Positions 32,326 through 39,324 of a DNA stretch of 41,241 nucleotides are shown piece by piece. Source of the stretch: an uncultured Prevotellaceae bacterium (GTDB taxonomy: Bacteria; Bacteroidota; Bacteroidia; Bacteroidales; Bacteroidaceae); NCBI GenBank assembly GCA_902786565.1, contig CADACW010000032.1, positions 1-41,241 on the forward strand, in the 5' to 3' direction. Within the stretch, counting starts at the first letter, position 1. Each line of letters begins with the position of its first letter. Under the pieces are notes generated by a model, which saw only the letters and a program-made list of their open reading frames with translations, did not search any database and was not told where the DNA came from. Both the position numbers and the translations under genes were made by a program.

Positions 32326-35300
32326 ATGAAACAGTTCCGACTGGTGGACAATATCGTCGGCTGGCTGACATTCTTTATAGCCGCCTTTGTCTATTGCTCC
32401 ACAATTGAGCCGACAGCCTCGTTTTGGGACTGTCCGGAGTTTATCACCACGGGCTACCGGATGGAAGTTGGCCACCCACCTGGCGCACCCTTCTTCATGC
32501 TCACGGCCAATCTGTTCTCGCAGTTTGCCAGCAACCCAAGCACTGTGGCCTATATGGTCAACATGATGAGTGCACTGCTCTCGGCCACGTGTATCCTGTT
32601 CCTCTTCTGGAGCATCACGCACCTGGCCCGCCGCCTGCTGTTGAAAGATGAGGACTTGCTGTTGAGTGCCACCACTGCCGTGTCTCAACCCTCAGCCCTC
32701 AACTCTCAGCTTTGGAAACTCATCACCATTGAGGGCAGCGGACTGGTGGGAGCCCTGATCTATACCTTCAGCGACACCTTCTGGTTCTCGGCTGTCGAGG
32801 GCGAGGTCTATGCCTACTCCTCGGCCTTCACCGCCGTGGTGTTCTGGCTCATTCTGAAGTGGGAGGAGCATGCCGACGAGCCTCACAGCGACCGCTGGCT
32901 GGTGCTCATCATGTATATGACGGGCCTCTCCATCGGCGTGCACCTGCTGAACCTGCTGTGCCTGCCCGCCATCGTGCTGGTGTGGTACTTCAAGCGTTTC
33001 CCCAATGCCAACCTGAAGGGCTCCGTGGCCGCCCTCGTCATTTCGTTTGTGCTGCTGGCCGCCGTGCTCTATGGTGTGGTGCCCGGCATCATCACCGTGG
33101 GCGGATGGTTCGAGCTGTTCTTCGTCAACACCCTCGGCATGCCGTTCAACACGGGCGAGTACATCTATATCATCCTGCTTGTGGCGCTGGTCATCTGGGC
33201 CATTTACGAGACACAGATGGCAAAGCCCGAGCGGCAGAGCTGGATTCGCCAGAATGTGGCCTTCCTGCTGGCCTTCGGCATGCTCGGCATCCCCTTCTAC
33301 GGCTTCGGCTGGAGTGCCTTCTTCATTGGCATCCTTGTGCTGGCCGTCCTCGCCGCTGCGCTGTTCTACCGTTCAAAGGAGGGGCCGCTCATCCCTGCCC
33401 GCCTGAAGAACACCACGCTGCTGTGCATGCTGATGCTGATGATTGGCTACTCGTCGTATGCCGTCATCGTCATCCGCTCGTCGGCCAACCCGCCTATGGA
33501 CCAAAACTCGCCCGAAGACATCTTCACCCTGGGCAACTATCTGAGCCGTGACCAGTATGGCTATCGCCCGCTGGCATGGGGCCAGAGCTACAACTCGGAA
33601 TATAAGATTGACGACAATGGCCGCGTGGAGATGGACGAGGGCGCCCCGATGTACCAGCGCCGCGAGAAAGCCAGTGCCGACGAGCCCGACAGCTACTTCG
33701 TGGTCAGCACCAAGGACAAGCCCGTCTATGCACAGAATATGCTCTTCCCCCGCATGTACAGCAGCGACCCGCGCCACGTGCAGTCGTATGAGAGCTGGCT
33801 GGGAGGCATCGAGGGCAACCAGCGCCCGTCGAACTACAGGCGCGGCAGCACCGTGAAGATTCCCACGCAGTGGGAGAATCTGCGCTTCTTCCTTTCCTAT
33901 CAGTGCAACTGGATGTACTGGCGCTACTTCCTGTGGAACTTTGCCGGACGACAGAACGACGTGCAGGGCCACGGCGAACTGGAGCACGGCAACTGGCTGA
34001 CCGGCATCCCATTCATCGACAATGCCCGACTGGGCGACCAGTCGCTGCTGCCCGACGAGCTGAAGCAGAACAAGGGCCACAACGTGTTCTACTGTCTGCC
34101 GCTCATCCTGGGTCTGCTGGGCATACTTTGGCAGCTGACCATGCGCGGACAGAAGGGCGTCAAGCAGTTCTGGGTGGTCTTCTTCCTCTTCTTCATGACG
34201 GGTCTGGCCATCGTGGTCTACTTGAACCAGACGCCGCAGCAGCCCCGTGAGCGCGACTATGCCTATGCCGGCTCGTTCTATGCCTACGCCATCTGGTGCG
34301 GACTGGGCGTGGCCGCCATCATCGACATGCTCACCCGGATTGTCAAGCAGCGCCTTGTGGTGGCTGCAATCGTGTCGGTGGCCTGTCTGCTGGTGCCCAT
34401 ACAGATGGGCAGCCAGACCTGGGATGACCACGACCGCTCCGGCCGTTACACTTGCCGCGACTTCGGACAGAACTACCTGATGACACTACAGGAGCAGGGC
34501 AATCCCATCATCTTCACCAATGGCGACAACGACACCTTCCCCCTGTGGTACAACCAGGACACCGAGGGCGTGCGCACCGATGCCCGCGTGTGCAATTTGA
34601 GCTATCTGCAGACCGACTGGTATATCGACCAGATGCTGCGGCCGGCCTACGACTCGCCTTCGCTGCCCATCACGTGGAGCCGACTGGAGTACTGCTCCGG
34701 CACCAACGAGTATGTGCGCATTGACAGCCACATCAAGGAGGCCATCAACCTGCTCAGCCAGATGTATCCCGAAGAGACCCGCGAGATCTTCGGCGACAAC
34801 CCCTTCGAACTGAAGAACGTGCTGAACAACTGGGTGCGCAACCGACGCGACCCGATGACGCGCAAGCGCCAGAAGGATGCTATCGAGCTGGCTTACACCC
34901 AACTGCCCAGCGTGATGAACGACCAGTACTACGACCTGGACCAGACGCTGCAGGTCATCCCCACCGACACCCTCTACGTCACCATCGACAAGGAGGCCGT
35001 GAAGCGTAGCGGCATGAAGATGCAGGGCGACAGCATACCCGACCGCATGGTCATCTCGCTCAAGGGCCTCGGCTCGCTCGACAAGAGCAAGCTGATGATG
35101 CTGGAGATGCTGGCCAACGCCAACTGGGAGCGCCCCATCTACGTGGCCTACACCGTGGGACAGGAGAACTATATGAACCTGGGCGACAACTTCGTGCAGG
35201 AGGGACTGGCCAACCGCATCACACCCTTCACCACCAACATCAACGGCAAGCCCGTGGAGGGAATGACCGACTTCGACACCGAGAAGACCTACCACAACGT

Positions 35301-35802
35301 GATGGAGCGCTACAAGTATGGTGGTGCCAACACGCCGGGCATCTATCTCGACGAGACCGTCATGCGCATGTGCTACACCCACCGCAGACTGATGGTGAAG
35401 CTGGCCCAGAACCTGGTCTTGGAGGGCGACAGCGTGAAGGCTGCTGCCGTGCTCGACAGAGCCGAGCAGGAGTTCCCCTCAGCCATCGTGCCCCACGACT
35501 GGCAGAGCAGCAGCATAGAGATGGCACAAGTCTACGCCACGCTGGGCAACAAGGCGAAAGCCACCGAGGTGCTCGACCAGCTGTGGAACAAGAGCGACCA
35601 GTACATGACCTTCTACAACTCGCTGGACAAGGAAAGATTTGCCAGCTGCGAGTCTAACTGCCAGTTCCACATGCTCTACATCATGCGCAAGCTCATTGGC
35701 ATAGCCGATATGGTGGACACCGCACTGGCCGACAAGTACGAGGTGCGGCTGGAGGAGCAGGCACGCATCTACATTGAGAAGGGTGGCAACCTGAACTACT
35801 AA
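32326..35802 (+). CDS. DUF2723 family membrane protein (GT-C-like, protein O-mannosyltransferase-like)
   Basis: The 1158-residue protein starts with VGWLTFFIAAFVYCSTIEPTASFWDCPEF and MEVGHPPGAPFFML, the hallmark of DUF2723 and of GT-C glycosyltransferases, with the Asp/Glu of the first luminal loop. About 12 TM helices run to residue ~690, with TFSDTFWFSAVEGEVYAYSS and QTPQQPRERDYAYAGSFYAYAIW conserved. A large soluble C-terminal domain follows (FTNGDNDTFPLWY; helical TPR-like end). It probably transfers a sugar to an exported substrate. Residues encoded at 32684-32711 (SQPSALNSQ) come from a 7-nt repeat in a loop. Confidence 0.85.
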   Translation: MKQFRLVDNIVGWLTFFIAAFVYCSTIEPTASFWDCPEFITTGYRMEVGHPPGAPFFMLTANLFSQFASNPSTVAYMVNMMSALLSATCILFLFWSITHLARRLLLKDEDLLLSATTAVSQPSALNSQLWKLITIEGSGLVGALIYTFSDTFWFSAVEGEVYAYSSAFTAVVFWLILKWEEHADEPHSDRWLVLIMYMTGLSIGVHLLNLLCLPAIVLVWYFKRFPNANLKGSVAALVISFVLLAAVLYGVVPGIITVGGWFELFFVNTLGMPFNTGEYIYIILLVALVIWAIYETQMAKPERQSWIRQNVAFLLAFGMLGIPFYGFGWSAFFIGILVLAVLAAALFYRSKEGPLIPARLKNTTLLCMLMLMIGYSSYAVIVIRSSANPPMDQNSPEDIFTLGNYLSRDQYGYRPLAWGQSYNSEYKIDDNGRVEMDEGAPMYQRREKASADEPDSYFVVSTKDKPVYAQNMLFPRMYSSDPRHVQSYESWLGGIEGNQRPSNYRRGSTVKIPTQWENLRFFLSYQCNWMYWRYFLWNFAGRQNDVQGHGELEHGNWLTGIPFIDNARLGDQSLLPDELKQNKGHNVFYCLPLILGLLGILWQLTMRGQKGVKQFWVVFFLFFMTGLAIVVYLNQTPQQPRERDYAYAGSFYAYAIWCGLGVAAIIDMLTRIVKQRLVVAAIVSVACLLVPIQMGSQTWDDHDRSGRYTCRDFGQNYLMTLQEQGNPIIFTNGDNDTFPLWYNQDTEGVRTDARVCNLSYLQTDWYIDQMLRPAYDSPSLPITWSRLEYCSGTNEYVRIDSHIKEAINLLSQMYPEETREIFGDNPFELKNVLNNWVRNRRDPMTRKRQKDAIELAYTQLPSVMNDQYYDLDQTLQVIPTDTLYVTIDKEAVKRSGMKMQGDSIPDRMVISLKGLGSLDKSKLMMLEMLANANWERPIYVAYTVGQENYMNLGDNFVQEGLANRITPFTTNINGKPVEGMTDFDTEKTYHNVMERYKYGGANTPGIYLDETVMRMCYTHRRLMVKLAQNLVLEGDSVKAAAVLDRAEQEFPSAIVPHDWQSSSIEMAQVYATLGNKAKATEVLDQLWNKSDQYMTFYNSLDKERFASCESNCQFHMLYIMRKLIGIADMVDTALADKYEVRLEEQARIYIEKGGNLNY
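32684..32711 (+). repeat. Four-unit heptamer repeat in the DUF2723 gene
   Basis: CTCAACC, CTCAGCC, CTCAACT, CTCAGCT in direct succession, encoding part of a loop between two TM helices of the predicted glycosyltransferase. Confidence 0.75.
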
Positions 35803-35825
35803 AGACTGAAACTGAAGATTAGGCC

Positions 35826-36440
35826 TTGTTTATAGAGCAACCTGCGATTTATCTGCGCTGGCTTTACCCAAAGGCTTTGTGGAGAATGGACCGTCGCGAA
35901 CATGCAGTTTATCTGACGTTCGACGACGGCCCAATACCCGAATCTACACCTTTCATCCTCGAAACGTTGCGCCACGAGGGCGTCAAGGTCACCTTCTTTA
36001 TGGTGGGCGACAACGTGCGGAAATATCCTGAACTGTTCAAGCAGATTGTTGACGACGGCCACCAGATAGGCAACCACACCCACAACCACATCAGCGGTTT
36101 CCGCCACTCGCTGCACGACTACAGCTACAACGTGGAGAAGGCCAACGCCTACATACGCAGTCCGCTGATGCGCCCGCCCCACGGCTGGATGCGTCCTGTG
36201 CAGTATGTGTGGCTCGCACGTAAGTATAAAGTGGTGATGTGGGACTTGGTGACCCGCGACTACTCAAAGTGGATGACTGCCGCCGACGTGCTGAACAATG
36301 TGAAGCGCTATGCGCGCAACGGCTCCATCATCACCTTCCACGATTCGCTGAAGAGCATCGACAAGCTGAAGACTGCACTCCCGGAGAGCATACGCTGGCT
36401 GAAGGAGCAAGGCTATGCGTTCAAGACGTTTGAGGTTTGA
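35826..36440 (+). CDS. Polysaccharide deacetylase (NodB domain), TTG start
   Basis: The 204-residue NodB-type enzyme has all motifs: TFDDGP (Asp33, Asp34), the metal-site HTHNH (His84 and His88), RPPHG (Arg116), WDLVTRDYSKW and ITFHDS. This family removes acetyl groups from peptidoglycan or other N-acetylated glycans. No signal peptide is obvious; the N-terminus FIEQPAIYLRWLYPKALWRM could be membrane-associated. The frame can only begin with TTG at 35826 (reads xFIEQPA, matching homologs that begin MFIEQP) or a late ATG that would cut the fold. It lies 23 nt after the DUF2723 gene. Confidence 0.85.
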   Translation: MFIEQPAIYLRWLYPKALWRMDRREHAVYLTFDDGPIPESTPFILETLRHEGVKVTFFMVGDNVRKYPELFKQIVDDGHQIGNHTHNHISGFRHSLHDYSYNVEKANAYIRSPLMRPPHGWMRPVQYVWLARKYKVVMWDLVTRDYSKWMTAADVLNNVKRYARNGSIITFHDSLKSIDKLKTALPESIRWLKEQGYAFKTFEV

Positions 36441-37360
36441 CATTATCATCCCATTTCATCAAGGAGCAAGCCGCCCAGATTGGCTTCTCGGCCTGTGGCC
36501 TTGCCAAGGCGCGGCCTGTCGATGAGGCCACTGCCGACGGTTACCGCCAGTGGTTGGCGCAGGGCGCGCATGCCACTATGGGCTATCTGGCCGACCATGT
36601 GGACAAGCGCCTCGACCCCACGCTGCTGTTGCCCGGTGCACAGAGCATCATCGTCGTTGCCCTTAACTATGCGCCCGCCACCCATTTCCCGCCAGGGGAG
36701 TACCAGTTGGCAGCCTACGCCTTAGGGCGCGACTACCACGATGTGCTGAAAGCCCGTCTGCGGCAGTTGGCAGCCCAGTGCCTGCCTGCCGAGGCGGAGA
36801 CGAAAGTGGCCGTCGACACGGTGCCCATACTGGAGCGCTACTGGGCGTGGCAGGCAGGCATCGGCTTTCTGGGGCGCAACCACCAGCTCATCATCCCCGG
36901 CGCCGGCTCCATGCTCTTCCTTGGCGAAATAGTGACGACTGCCGCCTTTGATGCCTACGACGCACCACAGCCCTGCCGCTGCGGTTCCTGCCACCGTTGC
37001 ATCGATGCCTGTCCTACAGGAGCCATCACCATTCAATGTTCAATGTTCAACGCTTACCGTTGTCTTTCTTATCAGACCATTGAGAACCGCGGCCCCCTTG
37101 ACGATGACGTGAAGGACAAGCTCGGCACCACCATTTACGGCTGTGACCGCTGTCAGCAAGCCTGCCCCTGGAACCGTGAAGCGCAACCCACCGACATTGC
37201 GGAGTTGCAGCCCAGTGCGTCGCTGCTCGGCATGACCCGCGACGACTGGCATCGCCTCACCCTGGAGCAATATCAGCAGCTGTTCCGTGGTTCAGCCGTG
37301 AAGCGTGCCAAGTACGAGGGCCTGATGCGCAACATCCGGGCGGTAGAGGCGGGAACATGA
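36437..37360 (+). CDS. queG: Epoxyqueuosine reductase
   Basis: The 307-residue enzyme reduces epoxyqueuosine to queuosine in tRNA. It has the cobalamin-binding N-terminal region (FLGRNHQLIIPGAGSMLFLGEI), the first cluster CRCGSCHRCIDACPTGA and the second YGCDRCQQACPWN, with the extra Cys in YRCLSY. Between them, IQCSMFN (codons at 37032-37052) replaces the usual short linker and is made of three TTCAAYG heptamers. The start is TTG at 36437, overlapping the deacetylase stop (TTGA). The next ATG is about 45 codons in and would remove the fold start. It ends the plus-strand run. Confidence 0.92.
   Translation: MTLSSHFIKEQAAQIGFSACGLAKARPVDEATADGYRQWLAQGAHATMGYLADHVDKRLDPTLLLPGAQSIIVVALNYAPATHFPPGEYQLAAYALGRDYHDVLKARLRQLAAQCLPAEAETKVAVDTVPILERYWAWQAGIGFLGRNHQLIIPGAGSMLFLGEIVTTAAFDAYDAPQPCRCGSCHRCIDACPTGAITIQCSMFNAYRCLSYQTIENRGPLDDDVKDKLGTTIYGCDRCQQACPWNREAQPTDIAELQPSASLLGMTRDDWHRLTLEQYQQLFRGSAVKRAKYEGLMRNIRAVEAGT
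37032..37052 (+). repeat. Three-unit heptamer repeat in queG
   Basis: TTCAATG, TTCAATG, TTCAACG: exactly 21 nt, seven codons, located between the two Fe-S cluster motifs. Confidence 0.8.
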
Positions 37361-37390
37361 TGGCCGACTTGCGATTGTACATTCCGATTA

Positions 37391-37432
37391 GAAAAAGCCT
37401 CCCGGCAAGCGACTGATGCGTGTCGGGAGGCC
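37391..37432 (-). terminator. Terminator, stronger on the minus strand
   Basis: GCCTCCCG / CGGGAGGC stem (37397-37404 with 37424-37431), extended inward by imperfect pairs. Read on the minus strand it is followed by TTTTTC, the better T-run; on the plus strand only CTTTGTT follows. It may end queG transcription, but its polarity suits a minus-strand transcript coming from 37430-37640. Confidence 0.65.
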
Positions 37433-37468
37433 TTTGTTAGCGTATCGTCAATGGTGCCAGCCCCTAAT

Positions 37469-37628
37469 GCTGAATACGTATCCCCGTTGTGTGCGTGAAG
37501 GCTAACCACGCCTTCATAGCACACTTACGGGTGTATCAGCAATATGTTCGTGGGTATCACTTTGTTCGTCAGTACACAGGGCTGTGGTAGGCCTCAGATA
37601 GTAGACGGGCAAAAGGTGGATACCCACG
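37469..37628 (-). ncRNA. Possible structured RNA of unknown class
   Basis: Between queG and the XRE gene there is no credible ORF but strong pairing. One hairpin spans 37469-37540: GTGTGCGTGAAGGC (37489-37502) with GCCTTCATAGCACAC (37510-37524), extended by outer GCTGA..CCCGT and ACGGG..TCAGC. A second pairs CGTGGGTATC (37549-37558) with GATACCCACG (37619-37628) perfectly. On the minus strand these are followed by the terminator at 37432-37391, giving a predicted transcript of about 240 nt. No known RNA family is recognised and no clear promoter is seen. Confidence 0.35.
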
Positions 37629-37820
37629 TTTGAGCCGGAATTATATTTTGTTAATATTGATTATCAGTATGTTACAGGTGACCACTTGATGTACTGATAC
37701 CATAATGTTCCCAAACTATAACACCTCTGACAATTGATGTTCAAGAGGCCATAATGAGATTTTTTTACGACGGAACGCAATTTGCAGTTGTTAACACATC
37801 GAATTACCGTTATGCTGTTA
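37629..37820. other. AT-rich intergenic stretch
   Basis: Between the possible structured RNA and the stop of the XRE gene. It contains a run of seven T near 37760. No gene or clear promoter is supported. Confidence 0.4.
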
Positions 37821-38123
37821 TCACTTTTGAATCTGTTCTTGTGCAACTGTGATGGCATCCTTGCTAAGTTCATCATCGCCTACAGCATCAAGAACTTTAT
37901 CTGCCAACCACAACGTCAGCATTTCCTTCTCGTCCTGATGCAAGTATTCTGCAAGCTTGATTACATGTTCGCGCTTTGCCCGTCTGTCACCTCGCTCTAT
38001 CTTGCTGAACATCGGCGTATCAATCTCTAATAGTGCAGCTAACTGTCGTTGCAGCACTCCTTGCTCATCTCTGAGCTCTCTTATTTTCTTTCCAAATATC
38101 ATATCTTTACTCTTTTTACTCAT
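37821..38123 (-). CDS. XRE-family helix-turn-helix regulator
   Basis: The 100-residue protein has IRELRDEQGVLQRQLAALLEIDTPMFSKIERGDRRAKREHVIKLAEYL, a Cro/C1 HTH (about residues 12-60). The C-terminal tail LADKVLDAVGDDE is acidic and helical. The ATG at 38123 was chosen; a TTG one codon earlier is also in frame. It overlaps the stop of the upstream DUF6398 gene by 8 nt, so both are co-translated. Such HTH proteins often accompany modification or defence genes in Bacteroidales; here the partner is only DUF6398. Confidence 0.85.
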   Translation of the reverse strand: MSKKSKDMIFGKKIRELRDEQGVLQRQLAALLEIDTPMFSKIERGDRRAKREHVIKLAEYLHQDEKEMLTLWLADKVLDAVGDDELSKDAITVAQEQIQK

Positions 38124-38541
38124 CAAAGAAAATGAATCCGTTTCTCATCACAAGATGATTGAAGGGATTGTTATCGGCAATCTCCTTCAAAGAGAAATCT
38201 GGGTCAAAGACGTTGCTTATCTTCAGTAAGTCCTTGATGACTCTCGATTTCTGTGCTATTGTTGAGCCGCTTGCCCCAAAATGGTCTGCGATTTCGGCGG
38301 ATGATGTATTCAGCCGAGAACTTTTGCTGAACATGAAGTTGATGCTGCAGATGGTATATACAGAAGCGGCAGCCCATATCTCTACTCTTCCAGACTGTAA
38401 TGGGCAGGAACGCTTACGTCCTAGTTTCTGCACAAGTTTTGTACATAGTTCTGCGCACTCATCATCCAAGTACTCTTTGCAAAATGCTGTGGCAAGTTCT
38501 ATAACCCTTGCTTCTCTTTCTTTTAATTGTTGCTTATCCAT
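38116..38541 (-). CDS. DUF6398-type protein
   Basis: The 141-residue protein has the pattern of DUF6398 as I remember it: ELATAFCKEYLDDECAELC, KLGRKRSCPLQSGRVEIWAAASVYTICSINFMF and an HTH-like SAEIADHFGASGSTIAQKSRVIKDLL. The last part suggests DNA binding. No enzymatic motif is visible. The ATG at 38541 was chosen; a TTG precedes it. It is the first gene of a two-gene minus-strand unit with the XRE regulator. Confidence 0.65.
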   Translation of the reverse strand: MDKQQLKEREARVIELATAFCKEYLDDECAELCTKLVQKLGRKRSCPLQSGRVEIWAAASVYTICSINFMFSKSSRLNTSSAEIADHFGASGSTIAQKSRVIKDLLKISNVFDPDFSLKEIADNNPFNHLVMRNGFIFFDE

Positions 38542-38784
38542 CAATATATTGTTTTCTCGTCTTATACTTCGACTAAACGAAGTTGTGAGTTCGACTTAAA
38601 TTTGATTTTACTTATTCATCTAGCCATCCCTGTTTATAGGGGATTCACGCTATGATGCGCCAGATGGGTTCGACTAAATACGACTAATAGTTCGACTAAA
38701 CTATCGGAAAATGACTACTTTTACGACTAGAAGCCTCCGACTAGTCATTTACTAGTCGTTTTTAGCCGTGTACTAGCCGTTGTT
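38542..38784. repeat. Intergenic cluster of CGACTA motifs
   Basis: CGACTA occurs at 38570, 38671, 38681, 38693, 38724 and 38738, and its reverse complement TAGTCG at 38753 and 38796 (the last just inside the next gene). Near-matches are interspersed (TGACTA, TAGTCA, TAGCCG). At 38566-38583 ACTTCG-ACTAAA-CGAAGT forms a perfect inverted repeat. Density is far above chance. It lies upstream of the DUF6398/XRE pair. Confidence 0.75.
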
Positions 38785-39321
38785 TTAGTCTTTACTAGTC
38801 GTCGCATACCAATTTCTATCCTTTTGTGTTACTAACTCTTCATTACTCATTTCTGCCAAGATATTACCTACTAATCTTTGATTTTGTTCCTTTGTATTTC
38901 TTGCAGGAAGAGCCTCTCGTAGGTATTCAATGACAAACTCTCGTCGGGTACCTTCCTCGCCAGCGTTCTGGATGAACTGCAAAGCCATCTGCTTTATCTT
39001 GTCACGTTCAAGTCCTTTCACCTTGGTGTATTCAGGCAACTGTTTCGTTTGCCTTGCAATACTCAGGGATATGGTCAGGTCTGGATATTCACCCTCTACC
39101 AATCCGCGTTCCAAGAGGTTCATGGCATCAATTTCGCTCAATCGGTGCCCTTTCTGTACTGCATCAAGCAAGATGCAGTCCTCCAACACGTAGGAAATCA
39201 CGTCATCCTTCTCATTCCCACGGAACGAGTTCTTCAGATTCTTAAATTCCTTCCACTCACACCGAGCATTCTCCTGTGGGTACTCGCGGAGCAGGTATTG
39301 CTGTAATTCGGGTTCGGTCAT
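38785..39321 (-). CDS. AlbA_2-type ATP-binding protein with internal in-frame deletion
   Basis: The 178-residue product starts MTEPELQQYLLREYPQENAR...EWKEFKNLK...DDVISYV (residues 1-45), which is the beginning of a Schlafen-like AlbA_2 protein. It then jumps to LEDCILLDAVQKGHR...KGLERDKIKQMALQFIQNAGEEG...RNWYATTSKD, which is the C-terminal winged-helix end of the same family. From memory, homologs of about 550 residues have the AlbA_2 core and the ATPase-C region between these parts. The join is near 39186. The frame stays open, but the ATP-binding region is gone, so this is probably a remnant. The ATG is 3 nt after the stop of the upstream AlbA_2 gene. Confidence 0.7.
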   Translation of the reverse strand: MTEPELQQYLLREYPQENARCEWKEFKNLKNSFRGNEKDDVISYVLEDCILLDAVQKGHRLSEIDAMNLLERGLVEGEYPDLTISLSIARQTKQLPEYTKVKGLERDKIKQMALQFIQNAGEEGTRREFVIEYLREALPARNTKEQNQRLVGNILAEMSNEELVTQKDRNWYATTSKD

Positions 39322-39324
39322 AAT

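Noticed and set aside
32038-32688. 216-codon minus-strand ORF
   Set aside because: Mostly antisense to the DUF2723 gene and through the GC-rich element. Only its last 20 or so residues look protein-like, too little to call.
37273-37524. 83-codon minus-strand ORF near the end of queG
   Set aside because: It overlaps the terminator hairpin and the structured region, and its translation resembles no family.
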